Shown here piece after piece: positions 45,518 to 53,627 of a stretch of 64,000 bases of DNA. The stretch is from UBA1941 sp046329575 (GTDB taxonomy: Bacteria; Bacteroidota; Bacteroidia; Chitinophagales; LD1). The position numbers were made by a program, and so were the translations under genes. The notes below the pieces were generated by a model, which was given only the letters and a program-made list of their open reading frames with translations, was not told where the DNA came from and did not search any database. The stretch covers positions 1 to 64,000 of the forward strand of contig JAXLUJ010000015.1 of assembly GCA_046329575.1 (NCBI GenBank). Reading direction: 5' to 3'. How positions within the stretch are numbered: position 1 is the first letter of the stretch; each line of letters starts with the position of its first letter.

Positions 45518-46843
45518 ATGTTTGAGAATTTACAGGAGAAACTGGAAGGGGCGTTTAAAACGCTGAAAGGGCAAGGAAAGATTAGCGAACTGAACGTGGC
45601 CGAAACGTTGAAGGAAATTCGCCGGGCCCTGGTGGATGCTGATGTGAACTATAAGATCGCCAAAGATTTTACCGATAAAGTAAAAGAAACTGCGCTAGGC
45701 CAAAACGTTCTCACGGCCGTATCTCCCGGTCAGTTAATTACCAAAATCATGCACGATGAGCTCACCCGATTAATGGGTGGCGAAGCGGCTGATTTCAATG
45801 TAAAAGGCTCCCCGGCTGTGGTGCTGATAGCCGGTTTGCAGGGTTCCGGTAAAACTACTTTTACTCATAAACTGGCACATTATCTCAAAACTAAGAAGTT
45901 CAAAAAACCGCTGATGGTGGCCGGCGACGTTTACCGTCCCGCGGCTATCGATCAGTTGATTGTTTTGGGTGAAAAGATCGAAATTCCGGTTTATCACGAG
46001 AAGGAGAATAACGATCCGGTGGCTATTGCTCAAAATGGGATCTCCAAAGCCAAAGCAGAAGGTTATGATGTAGTGATTATTGATACGGCGGGCCGTTTGG
46101 CCGTTGATGAGGAGATGATGAAAGAAATTTCGCGGGTAAAGGAAAAGACCAATCCCAACGAAATTTTGTTTGTGGTAGATTCGATGACCGGTCAGGATGC
46201 GGTGAATACCGCAAAAGCATTCAACGACCGGTTGAACTTCAGCGGCGTTGTGCTTACCAAATTGGATGGCGATACCCGTGGTGGTGCGGCGCTAACTATT
46301 AGCTATACCGTAGGTAAACCTATCAAGTTTGTAAGCACCGGTGAGAAGGTGGATACGTTGGATGTATTCTATCCCGAAAGGATGGCTACTCGTATCCTCG
46401 GTATGGGTGACATCGTTTCGTTCGTGGAAAAAGCGCAGGAACAATACGATGAAAAGAAAGCCCGCGAACTGGAGGCGAAAATCCGCAAGAACCAATTCAA
46501 CTTCAACGACTTTTTAAGTCAATTGGCCCAGATCAAGAAAATGGGCAATATGAAAGATTTACTGGGCATGATACCCGGCATGGGAAAAGCCCTTAAGGAT
46601 GTGGATATTGATGAAAATGCCTTTAAGAAAGTGGAGGCCATCATTCTTTCTATGACGCCTGCCGAGCGTGAAAATCCGGATTTGTTAGATGGTAAACGCC
46701 GTATTCGTTTGGCCAAAGGCTCGGGCAATACCATTCAGGAAGTAAATGCCTTCATCAAACAATTCGATGAAATGAAGAAGATGATGAAGAGCATGCAGAA
46801 AATGAGTAGCGCCGGCCGAATGATGAAAATGCCCGGACGCTAA
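45518..46843 (+). CDS. ffh: Signal recognition particle GTPase Ffh
   Basis: 441-aa SRP54 subunit directing membrane and secreted proteins to the translocon. N and G domains are seen as an N-terminal helical bundle, P-loop GLQGSGKTT (about 105-113), DVYRPAA, DTAGRL and TKLDGDTRGGAA. The C-terminal M domain is Met-rich and binds the 4.5S RNA and signal peptides (LGMIPGMGKALKDV, then RKLAKGSG-like RIRLAKGSGN). The stop abuts that of the convergent 123-aa gene with no space between them. Confidence 0.97.
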   Translation: MFENLQEKLEGAFKTLKGQGKISELNVAETLKEIRRALVDADVNYKIAKDFTDKVKETALGQNVLTAVSPGQLITKIMHDELTRLMGGEAADFNVKGSPAVVLIAGLQGSGKTTFTHKLAHYLKTKKFKKPLMVAGDVYRPAAIDQLIVLGEKIEIPVYHEKENNDPVAIAQNGISKAKAEGYDVVIIDTAGRLAVDEEMMKEISRVKEKTNPNEILFVVDSMTGQDAVNTAKAFNDRLNFSGVVLTKLDGDTRGGAALTISYTVGKPIKFVSTGEKVDTLDVFYPERMATRILGMGDIVSFVEKAQEQYDEKKARELEAKIRKNQFNFNDFLSQLAQIKKMGNMKDLLGMIPGMGKALKDVDIDENAFKKVEAIILSMTPAERENPDLLDGKRRIRLAKGSGNTIQEVNAFIKQFDEMKKMMKSMQKMSSAGRMMKMPGR

Positions 46844-47215
46844 TTACTTATTGCAGATTTGAGTGGATGACTTTGACCGGCTCTTTTTTGGTTTTTCCGG
46901 TTCCTTACAGGGTGGTGTAGTTGACATCGGGCTTACTTCTGTTTTGCAACCAACTTCTTCAGCCGATTCAATTTTCATTGGCGTTACCGGAGCTGCGTTC
47001 ATCTGCGTAGTAGGATCGTCGGGATTCATGTCGGGCGAAAGCGGACTTTGACTAAAGTGTTTCTTTTCTGATTTTGTTACTTCTACCTGTTGCGTTTTGG
47101 CCGGCTTTTTTTTGGCATTACGGTCGCCCTGAAAGGCGAATAAATAATTGGCTGTGGCTGCAGTGAACATCAGCAACATACCGGCTATCATCAGGAATGC
47201 GATTTTCGTTTTCAT
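46844..47215 (-). CDS. Small membrane-anchored hypothetical protein
   Basis: 123-aa protein with one N-terminal membrane segment (AFLMIAGMLLMFTAATANYL) followed by a Lys/Pro/Ser/Thr-rich, apparently disordered region with a QVEVTKSEKKH segment and two Cys in the C-terminal third. No domain recognised. The stop codon directly abuts that of ffh. Because the composition is simple, it could be a weakly conserved lineage-specific gene. Confidence 0.6.
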   Translation of the reverse strand: MKTKIAFLMIAGMLLMFTAATANYLFAFQGDRNAKKKPAKTQQVEVTKSEKKHFSQSPLSPDMNPDDPTTQMNAAPVTPMKIESAEEVGCKTEVSPMSTTPPCKEPEKPKKSRSKSSTQICNK

Positions 47216-47360
47216 AACCCCGTTTTAATGATTCCTTCAAAATGAAGGCCACTTCCGGCTTGGGGAAAAAAGTGCGCAAACCACAATAATCGAGTTAAGT
47301 TGCGATGCCTCTCCAAGAGCACGTTGCTCAAAATGAACCCCGAGGGGAATTATGGCAAAG

Positions 47361-47468
47361 CGCGGTAGTGATCGAAGCGAAAATCCTTTTTGCGCGGCTA
47401 TTCAGAAGTTTTATGATTAGAGAAACCGCGCCGCGCAAAAAGATTGCAGCGTAGAGCACGGCATCCGC
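47361..47468 (+). repeat. Dispersed bipartite intergenic element, copy 4
   Basis: Left half CGCGGTAGTGATCGAAGCGAAA, then a perfect 12-bp inverted repeat CTTTTTGCGCGG (47386-47397) and CCGCGCAAAAAG (47431-47442), then right half GATTGCAGCGTAGAGCACGG. The element ends about 21 bases from the stop of the minus-strand barrel protein gene at 47490. The remaining gap 47216-47360 shows no gene. Confidence 0.8.
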
Positions 47469-47489
47469 AAAAAAAATAAAACGATACCA

Positions 47490-48182
47490 TTAAAAGGCGT
47501 AACCGATATTGATCTGCGCCATGAATTTTACGGGAATTGCATCCGTTTTTCCAAAACTGATGGGTTGCACAAACCTACTATTGGCGGAACTGTAAGTTCC
47601 CCAAAGTTTTTGGTATCCGATGCCGGTGCTGAAATCAATGCTAAAACCATTCTTCTTTACAATCTGAAAACCCGCCACCGCACAAACGAAAAAGTGATTC
47701 ACCGTATAGAAATCGCCCGTCCCTTTTTCGGTAATGCGCATGTAGTTGTAAGAAAAGTGCGGCCCTACATATAAACCTTTTGGAGCATGAAGTTTTTTAA
47801 TGGGATAGAAACGGTAAGCTAACTGTGCTCTGCCGCCACTGATGCGGTAATTAAACTTCATCGTATCGTTTAAGGCTCCTAACAACAGCACAAAAGGGGA
47901 GGTGTAGTTGACCCCTCCGGCCACCAGAACCGAATGTTGCGCGGCCAGCATCCGCTCATACATCACCCGAAATTCGGCATTGAACAGAAACGGACCCGCC
48001 GCAAACCAATCTACGATGCCGGTTTTCACCACGTTTTGTTTCATAGGAATGGTCTTCGATTCCTTAAAGCCCTGAAACTTCTTCTTCTTACCAAATCCTT
48101 CAAAAGACAGGGTGTCGGTATTTTCCTGACCGAAAGCGCTACCTGAAAGCAGCAGTATGATTAAAAGGAGCCGAAGTTTCAC
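47490..48182 (-). CDS. Outer-membrane beta-barrel protein (PorT/DUF3575-like)
   Basis: About 230-aa protein. With a GTG start at 48182 the signal peptide is VKLRLLLIILLLSGSAFGQ (M at the first position). A longer open frame up to 48326 overlaps the divergent acyl-CoA dehydrogenase gene and has no signal peptide, so the short form is preferred. The mature part has about eight amphipathic strands (for example RAQLAYRFYPIKK, GLYVGPHFSYNYM) ending in Phe (GYAF). Function unknown. It is divergent from the acyl-CoA dehydrogenase gene, 93 bases apart. Confidence 0.78.
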   Translation of the reverse strand: MKLRLLLIILLLSGSAFGQENTDTLSFEGFGKKKKFQGFKESKTIPMKQNVVKTGIVDWFAAGPFLFNAEFRVMYERMLAAQHSVLVAGGVNYTSPFVLLLGALNDTMKFNYRISGGRAQLAYRFYPIKKLHAPKGLYVGPHFSYNYMRITEKGTGDFYTVNHFFVCAVAGFQIVKKNGFSIDFSTGIGYQKLWGTYSSANSRFVQPISFGKTDAIPVKFMAQINIGYAF

Positions 48183-48250
48183 TTCTGAAAAATAGAAAAA
48201 CTGTGGTGAAGAACAACTGTTATCCGGCGTAACGAGCAAGGTGATTATGC

Positions 48251-48258
48251 TATATTTG
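48251..48258 (+). promoter_or_regulatory. TAnnTTTG -7 box of the acyl-CoA dehydrogenase gene
   Basis: TATATTTG, a perfect match, ends 17 bases before the ATG at 48276. Expected leader is about 12 bases. No TTG is seen at the standard -33 spacing. Confidence 0.55.
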
Positions 48259-48275
48259 GCGCGCAATCTAATAAC

Positions 48276-49430
48276 ATGCTTACAGCCAGAAATATTTACA
48301 CTGAGGAACATCAAATGTTTGCGCAATCGGTGCGCGATTTTGTAAAAAAGGAATTAGTGCCCCATCATGCCAAATGGGAGCGCGATCATATGGTGAGCCG
48401 CGAAAGCTGGCTGAAAGTGGGAGAGGCGGGCTATTTGGCCCCTCAGGTTTCAGAAAACTATGGCGGACTAGGTATTTCCGATTTTCGATATAATGCCATC
48501 ATAACCGAAGAAATTGCTCGCGCCGGTTTAGCCAGCGAGGCGGTAGGCTATCCGCTGCACAGTGATATTGTTTGTCCGTACATCGAACACTACGGCACCG
48601 AAAGTTTGAAAAAACGGTTGTTGCCAAAAGTAGTTTCCGGCGAATGCATTCTGGCCGTGGCTATGACCGAGCCCGGTGCCGGTTCTGATTTGCAGAACAT
48701 CCGCGCTACGGCGGTAGACAAAGGCGATTATTATTTGGTAAATGGCTCCAAAACCTTTATCACCAATGGTTTTCTGAGCGATGCCAGTGTAGTTGCCGTG
48801 AAGACCGACCCCTCGTTAGGCGCAAAAGGGATTTCTCTTTTGGTGATAGAAAGCAGCATGAAAGGATTTACCAAAGGCAATCCATTTGAAAAAGTAGGAC
48901 TGCATGCCCAGGATACCTGTGAGTTGTTTTTTGAGAATGTAGAGGTACCTAAGGAGAATTTATTGGGTAAAGAAGGCGAGGGTTTTAAATATCTGATGAC
49001 CGAATTATCGCAGGAGCGATTGGTGGTAGGCTTGGGTGCGATTGCTGCGGCTGAAGGCGTTTTGGAAAAAACGATTCAATATACAACCGATCGCAAGGCA
49101 TTTGGCAAACCGGTGAATAGTTTTCAGAATACGCGTTTCAAACTGGCAGAGTTGGAAACGGAAGTTACCATTGGAAGAGTGTTTGCTGACCGTTGTGTGG
49201 AGTTGCATCAAACCAAAAGTTTGTCGCAGGCTGCTGCCTCATCGTGCAAGTACTGGCTTACTGATTTGCAATGCAAAGTAGCCGATGAATGTTTGCAACT
49301 GCACGGCGGTTATGGGTACATTTGGGAGTACGATGTAGCCCGCGCTTATGCCGATGCCCGCGTACAGCGTATTTATGCCGGCACCAATGAGATCATGAAA
49401 GAATTGATTGCAAGGGCCATCATCAAATAA
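48276..49430 (+). CDS. Acyl-CoA dehydrogenase
   Basis: 384-aa FAD-dependent enzyme catalysing the first oxidation of beta-oxidation, acyl-CoA to trans-2-enoyl-CoA. FAD/substrate segments are AMTEPGAGSDLQ (near residue 128) and LQLHGGYGYIWEYDVARAYAD, followed by the VQRIYAGTNEIMK C-terminal signature. The catalytic Glu is likely in the YAGTNEI segment. It is probably transcribed alone. It completes, at a distance, the pathway served by the FadB-type fusion and thiolase at 9242-12630. Repeat copy 5 starts six bases behind its stop. Confidence 0.95.
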   Translation: MLTARNIYTEEHQMFAQSVRDFVKKELVPHHAKWERDHMVSRESWLKVGEAGYLAPQVSENYGGLGISDFRYNAIITEEIARAGLASEAVGYPLHSDIVCPYIEHYGTESLKKRLLPKVVSGECILAVAMTEPGAGSDLQNIRATAVDKGDYYLVNGSKTFITNGFLSDASVVAVKTDPSLGAKGISLLVIESSMKGFTKGNPFEKVGLHAQDTCELFFENVEVPKENLLGKEGEGFKYLMTELSQERLVVGLGAIAAAEGVLEKTIQYTTDRKAFGKPVNSFQNTRFKLAELETEVTIGRVFADRCVELHQTKSLSQAAASSCKYWLTDLQCKVADECLQLHGGYGYIWEYDVARAYADARVQRIYAGTNEIMKELIARAIIK

Positions 49431-49436
49431 TTTTTT

Positions 49437-49643
49437 AGGGCGTGCCCCCCGCAGCATTTTTGCATGAATATTTCTTCATGCGGAAGTGTTGTTTTTATGC
49501 CCAAGTAGCTGCGGGGGTCGCGTTGTTCGCTGCAATCTTTTTGCGCGGCATCATACGCTGAAAAGCGGATACAGCAGGCACTGCTGCTTTCCGTTTTTTG
49601 TGAATGCCGCGCAAAAAGGATTTCCGCTTCCACCGCTCACGCG
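49437..49643 (-). repeat. Dispersed bipartite intergenic element, copy 5 (about 207 bp, strongest stems)
   Basis: Read from the acyl-CoA dehydrogenase side: AGGGCGTGCCCCCCGCAG, paired 10-bp arms CCCCCGCAGC (49446-49455) and GCTGCGGGGG (49508-49517), CGCGTTGTTCGCTGCAATC, a perfect 15-bp inverted repeat CTTTTTGCGCGGCAT (49537-49551) and ATGCCGCGCAAAAAG (49604-49618), then GATTTCCGCTTCCACC and CTCACGC. Smaller hairpins (GCATGAA/TTCATGC near 49461, AGCAG/CTGCT near 49572) sit inside the two loops. It lies between the convergent acyl-CoA dehydrogenase and ettA genes. Confidence 0.85.
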
Positions 49644-49661
49644 AAACTTAGGCGCAGCGTG

Positions 49662-51338
49662 TTATTCCACCAGTTTCTTGTATTTGAAACGTTTGATTTG
49701 TTCGCCTTGCCGTTGACGGCGGTTTTCTTCATATTCTGTAAAACCACCTTCGAAATAATAGGCTTGCGCATCGCCTTCAAAGGCCAGTATGTGCGTGCAC
49801 ACGCGGTCGAGAAACCAGCGGTCGTGACTAATGATTACGGCACAGCCTGCAAAATTTTCCAGAGCTTCTTCCAATGCCCGAATGGTGTTAATATCGAGGT
49901 CGTTCGTAGGTTCATCCAGTAACAAAACATTGGCTTCTTCACGCAAAGTAAGGGCAAGGTGTAAGCGATTGCGTTCACCACCTGAAAGCATCTTTACTTT
50001 TTTCTGCTGGTCCTGACCATGGAAATTGAAGCGCGACACATAACCCCGGCTATTCATTTTCAGCTTACCGGTCTCGATCCACTCATCGCCATTGCTTACC
50101 ACTTCCCAAACTGTTTTTTCAGGATCGATATTGGCGTGTGTTTGGTCAACGTACGAAATTTTCACGGTTTCACCTACTTCAAACGTACCGCTGTCGGGCT
50201 TTTCCTGACCCATAATCATACGGAACAACGTCGTTTTTCCTGCACCGTTTGGACCGATGATGCCCACAATACCACCCTGAGGCAATTTGAAGTTGACATG
50301 TTCATACAAAAGCCGGTCGCCAAAGGCTTTGGAAATATCATTAGCCTCAATCACTTTCGAGCCCAGGCGCGGACCCGGCGGAATGTAGATTTCTAGTTTT
50401 TCTTCTTTTTGTTTCACATCGTCGCCCAACATTTTTTCGTAGTTGGCCAAGCGCGCTTTTCCTTTTGATTGCCGGCCTTTACTTCCGGCGCGCACCCATT
50501 CCAATTCGCGTTGGAGCACTTTTTGGCGTTTGCTGTCTTCGCGTTCTTCCTGAGCCAGGCGTTTTTCTTTTTGTTCCAGCCACGAGGTGTAATTGCCTTT
50601 ATAAGGGATGCCTTCGCCGCGATCGAGTTCCAGGATCCAACCGGCTACATTATCGAGAAAATAGCGATCGTGCGTGATACAGATTACAGTGCCTTTGTAT
50701 TGTTCGAGGTGATGTTCCAGCCAAAGGATGGATTCAGCATCCAGGTGATTGGTTGGTTCGTCTAATAGAAGCACATCCGGTTCTTGTAGCAGCAGCCGGC
50801 ATAAAGCTACGCGGCGGCGTTCCCCTCCGGAGAGATTTTTCACCAATGAATCGCCATCCGGCACTTGCAGGGCATCCATAGCCCGATTGAGCACCTGATC
50901 GATTTCCCAGGCGTTGGCCGCGTCGATTTTATCTTGAAGTACGCCTTGGCGTTCCAGTAATTTGTTCATTCGGTCATCGTCCATAGGTTCCATAAAGGCG
51001 TTACCGATATCGTCGAACTCCTTGAGCATATCGAAGATTTCCTTTTTACCTTCTCGAATGATTTCGATAACGGTTTTGGTATCGTCTAGCTGCGGTTCTT
51101 GTTCCAGGTAGCCTACGGAGAAATCTTTGGAGCTTTCGATTTTACCTTGATAGTTCTGATCGATACCTGCGATAATCTTCATCAAGGTCGACTTCCCTGA
51201 GCCATTCAGACCGATGATGCCGATTTTAGCGCCATAATAGAAGGAGAGGTAGATATTTTTCAGTATTTGTTTGCTGGGCGGGATAGTTTTGCTCACGCCC
51301 ACCATGCTGAATATGATTTTGTATGATGGTTCTGCCAT
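49662..51338 (-). CDS. ettA: Energy-dependent translational throttle protein EttA (ABC-F)
   Basis: 558-aa cytosolic ABC-F ATPase acting on the ribosome to tune elongation to energy status. Two ABC domains are seen: Walker A GLNGSGKST and GPNGAGKTT, signatures LSGGERRRVALCR and LSGGERNRLHLAL, Walker B DVLLLDEPTNHLD and NVLLLDEPTNDLD, with an interdomain linker carrying a basic KRQKVLQRELEWVRAGSKGRQSK-like stretch. Start at 51338 (MAEPSYKIIF) gives the EttA length of about 555; a longer frame to 51368 is not conserved. A 322-base region with the hairpin array separates it from the RAYT gene. Confidence 0.94.
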   Translation of the reverse strand: MAEPSYKIIFSMVGVSKTIPPSKQILKNIYLSFYYGAKIGIIGLNGSGKSTLMKIIAGIDQNYQGKIESSKDFSVGYLEQEPQLDDTKTVIEIIREGKKEIFDMLKEFDDIGNAFMEPMDDDRMNKLLERQGVLQDKIDAANAWEIDQVLNRAMDALQVPDGDSLVKNLSGGERRRVALCRLLLQEPDVLLLDEPTNHLDAESILWLEHHLEQYKGTVICITHDRYFLDNVAGWILELDRGEGIPYKGNYTSWLEQKEKRLAQEEREDSKRQKVLQRELEWVRAGSKGRQSKGKARLANYEKMLGDDVKQKEEKLEIYIPPGPRLGSKVIEANDISKAFGDRLLYEHVNFKLPQGGIVGIIGPNGAGKTTLFRMIMGQEKPDSGTFEVGETVKISYVDQTHANIDPEKTVWEVVSNGDEWIETGKLKMNSRGYVSRFNFHGQDQQKKVKMLSGGERNRLHLALTLREEANVLLLDEPTNDLDINTIRALEEALENFAGCAVIISHDRWFLDRVCTHILAFEGDAQAYYFEGGFTEYEENRRQRQGEQIKRFKYKKLVE

Positions 51339-51432
51339 GCGGCGAAAATAAAAAACGTAAGGGAACAAAGGAGTTTAGAATTGCGGCGCCTCCGCTGCAA
51401 CCACGCGCCGATAGAACCGCGAAACTGCTCTC

Positions 51433-51651
51433 CAACCTCGAAAGTGGAACCTTCGAGGTTGAAGGCGCTTGTTGAACGGATTGGCCGACCTCGGAAGTGG
51501 AACCTTCGAGGTTGGGAGGGTTATTGGCAACCTCGAAAGTAGGACCTTCGAGGTTGAAGTCGAGTGGTGGATGGATCGGCCGACCTCGAAAGTAGGACCT
51601 TCGAGGTTGGGAGGGTTATTGGCAACCTCGGAAGTGGAACCTTCGAGGTTG
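51433..51651 (-). repeat. RAYT-adjacent REP-like array: five hairpins in an exact 95-bp two-hairpin unit
   Basis: Unit 1 is 51433-51527 and unit 2 is 51528-51622, both exactly 95 bp, then a half unit at 51623-51651. Each full unit has two hairpins. Hairpins are at 51433-51461, 51488-51512, 51528-51556, 51583-51607 and 51623-51651; arms are CAACCTCGAA/TTCGAGGTTG or slight variants. Read on the plus strand every copy has a tetranucleotide GTGG (51444, 51497, 51634) or GTAG (51539, 51592) directly before the core hairpin AACCTTCGAGGTT. The last hairpin ends 10 bases from the stop of the RAYT gene. The preceding 51339-51432 has a GGCGC/GCGCC pair near 51384 and no gene. Confidence 0.9.
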
Positions 51652-51660
51652 ATCAGATCC

Positions 51661-52251
51661 CTAAATTTTTATAGCCGCATTCCGACCTCTGGATAACTTT
51701 CTGGAATTGAAATGAAATCCATCTACCCAATGATTGTTCTTGTTCATTTCATGAAATTCTATAAACCTTCCTAACCCTCCAAACCAGTCCAATACTTCCT
51801 CCCGTGCAATATGGGTTTTGCCAGTGCTTATCACTGCATTATAGGAACTAAATCGCCATTCGCCTGGCGTAGCACATAACCCGGCCGCAACCGGATTTTG
51901 GTGTACATAGTTAATTACACTTTCCAGATCATCATCTGAGTCGATAACCTGGCTCTTCGTTAAATGTTGAAATAAACTGCCATGACGCTGATATTTGAAG
52001 TTGATCGATTTTGCATATGAAACCAGAAAATTCTGCATCGATTGCCTAAGCGTTGAACCACTCACCAAATTTTGAAATACAAAATGGAAATGCGTGGGCA
52101 TCAAGCAATAACTGATCAGAGCTACTTCGCCAATTACATGGTCTTCAAACTTCTTTAAAAATAGATAGTAATCCGATTCTTCCTTAAAAAGCGCTTCGGA
52201 ATTTACACTTCTGTTATAAATGTGATAGATTCTTTCTTCTTCAAAGTGCAT
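51661..52251 (-). CDS. REP-associated tyrosine transposase (RAYT; Y1/HUH family)
   Basis: 196-aa single-strand HUH nuclease of the TnpA_REP group, related to IS200/IS605 transposases. The HUH metal motif is MPTHFHF (His54, His56), the predicted nucleophile Tyr79 is in VSYAKSINFKY, and the family YVHQNPVAAGL segment (residues 115-125) and a WRFSSY stretch follow. All expected residues are intact. Start at 52251 (MHFEEERIYHIYNRS) matches family N-termini; an upstream ATG at 52272 would add seven residues. Immediately downstream lies the REP-like array, the presumed substrate. Domesticated RAYTs do not transpose themselves but can spread REP sequences. Confidence 0.93.
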   Translation of the reverse strand: MHFEEERIYHIYNRSVNSEALFKEESDYYLFLKKFEDHVIGEVALISYCLMPTHFHFVFQNLVSGSTLRQSMQNFLVSYAKSINFKYQRHGSLFQHLTKSQVIDSDDDLESVINYVHQNPVAAGLCATPGEWRFSSYNAVISTGKTHIAREEVLDWFGGLGRFIEFHEMNKNNHWVDGFHFNSRKLSRGRNAAIKI

Positions 52252-52329
52252 AAGATTTAGATTGAGGTGCAAAAATCAACCAAAAATCTCAATTCAAAAT
52301 TTCATTAGGATTTTTTAAAGTATCTAACT

Positions 52330-53046
52330 TTAAGAATCGTACTTCCTTAAAATCTTTAGTGCCGTTTCAAGATCCTTTGGTAAAGCCGCCTCCAAATGAA
52401 GACTTTCGCCCGTTTGCGGATGTTTAAACTCTAACAATGCAGCATGTAAACTAAGTCGTGCTAAAGTAGGGCGCTCGGCTTCCTCCGTTTGCTTGTACTT
52501 TTTCTTGATGCTCGAAAGAAAAAATGCATCCTTGCCATATATGGGATCTACCAAAAGCGGATGTCCGCATGATGCAAAGTGAATGCGAATCTGATGGGTG
52601 CGGCCGGTTTTTATTTCAACACGTAATAGCGCGGCATGCTGGAACTGCTCCTGTACTTCAAACAACGTCAACGCTTCTTTTCCACGTGGATGTACCATCA
52701 TCGTACCCAATCGTGCAGGATTTTCAAGAACGGGAGCACTAATTTCTCCTGCCTGGCCTTCTAAACGCCCCTCTACAATTGCACTATAGAATTTTCTCGT
52801 TTCACGGTTTTCAAATTGCTTTGAAAGATGGCGGTGTGCCGCCTCGGTTCTTGCAAAACAAATAACACCGCTAGTGTCGCGATCAATGCGGTGCACTACA
52901 TATAGCTTCCCAAACTGCTTTTCCAGCATCGATTGTAATGAAAGTTTGCCTGTTGACACCCTTTCAGGAATCACTGCTATGCCGGGCATTTTATTTACTA
53001 CCAGAATAGAAGCGTCTTCAAACAAAATTTCTGGGGAAACGGCCAT
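52330..53046 (-). CDS. RluA-family pseudouridine synthase
   Basis: 238-aa RNA modification enzyme converting uridine to pseudouridine in rRNA or tRNA. The catalytic Asp lies in VVHRIDRDTSGV near residue 53, the RluA-specific RxR-type segment TGRTHQIRIH near 145, and GHPLLVDPIYG close behind. There is no N-terminal S4 domain, so it is the short form. Start overlaps the stop of the EGF-like lipoprotein gene by one base (TAATG). Whether it is RluA, RluC/D or TruC type cannot be told here. Confidence 0.9.
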   Translation of the reverse strand: MAVSPEILFEDASILVVNKMPGIAVIPERVSTGKLSLQSMLEKQFGKLYVVHRIDRDTSGVICFARTEAAHRHLSKQFENRETRKFYSAIVEGRLEGQAGEISAPVLENPARLGTMMVHPRGKEALTLFEVQEQFQHAALLRVEIKTGRTHQIRIHFASCGHPLLVDPIYGKDAFFLSSIKKKYKQTEEAERPTLARLSLHAALLEFKHPQTGESLHLEAALPKDLETALKILRKYDS

Positions 53047-53576
53047 TATTGCTTACTGCAGTCACAAAAATAGTTCTGACCGTCTTTTGTTACATTCAAT
53101 TTCAACTTACCGTCTTTTAGCTGACCGCTTGCATCCACCTGACCTACCTGATGCCCTACGGCATCCAATGCCTGCTGTGGCAGCGCTTCGAATAACTCGG
53201 TGCCGTGCATATCAGCGTTGAAATAATATTGCTCATCGTTAACATTATAAATACTGATGGCAGTAAAATAGGGCTTTGCGCTTATTTGCAAAAGATGGGT
53301 TACTGTGGCGGCACTTGAATTGCCAACTTTAGTATTGCAACTCCAGGTTCCCAGAAATTTTTCGCGACTAAGAATTTCACAACTATCGCCTTCTTTTCCA
53401 TAAGGACAATGAACACTACAATCTTTCCCAAAATACTGTTGTTTACAGCTACATTTCCCGGTCTTCCCGTCACAGGAACCTCCTTGAGCATAACACTCCG
53501 GATTACAGGCTTTGTTGCAGGAATTTAAGCCGGCAATTGCCAATAGCATCACTAATAAGGGCAATATTTTTTTCAT
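53046..53576 (-). CDS. Lipoprotein with EGF-like cysteine-rich module
   Basis: 176-aa surface or periplasmic lipoprotein. The lipobox is GLNSC (Cys20). Residues about 24-60 have six or more Cys in an EGF-like pattern: GGSCDGKTGKCSC followed by YFGKDC and HCPYG. The remaining about 110 residues form a beta-rich domain beginning FLGTWSC with two more Cys near the end (FCDCSK). Function unknown. EGF-like modules are uncommon in bacteria but recur in Bacteroidota lipoproteins. It is co-translated with the pseudouridine synthase. Confidence 0.8.
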   Translation of the reverse strand: MKKILPLLVMLLAIAGLNSCNKACNPECYAQGGSCDGKTGKCSCKQQYFGKDCSVHCPYGKEGDSCEILSREKFLGTWSCNTKVGNSSAATVTHLLQISAKPYFTAISIYNVNDEQYYFNADMHGTELFEALPQQALDAVGHQVGQVDASGQLKDGKLKLNVTKDGQNYFCDCSKQ

Positions 53577-53627
53577 CGCTCGCTTTTATGCAAATATATA
53601 CGATTGAAGTGGTGAAAGTTTCGGTTT

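Noticed and set aside
48183..48326. Longer start (48326) for the beta-barrel protein
   Set aside because: It overlaps the divergent acyl-CoA dehydrogenase gene and hides the signal peptide; the GTG at 48182 is preferred.
51369..51432. Sixth copy of the bipartite element (CCGCTGCAA and GGCGC/GCGCC near 51384)
   Set aside because: Only a short core matches; no left half or long stem, so chance or a decayed remnant cannot be separated.
51433..51651. CRISPR array (regular palindromic ~28-bp repeats)
   Set aside because: The sequences between hairpins are themselves repeated every 95 bp instead of being unique spacers, there are no cas genes, and the array abuts a RAYT gene.
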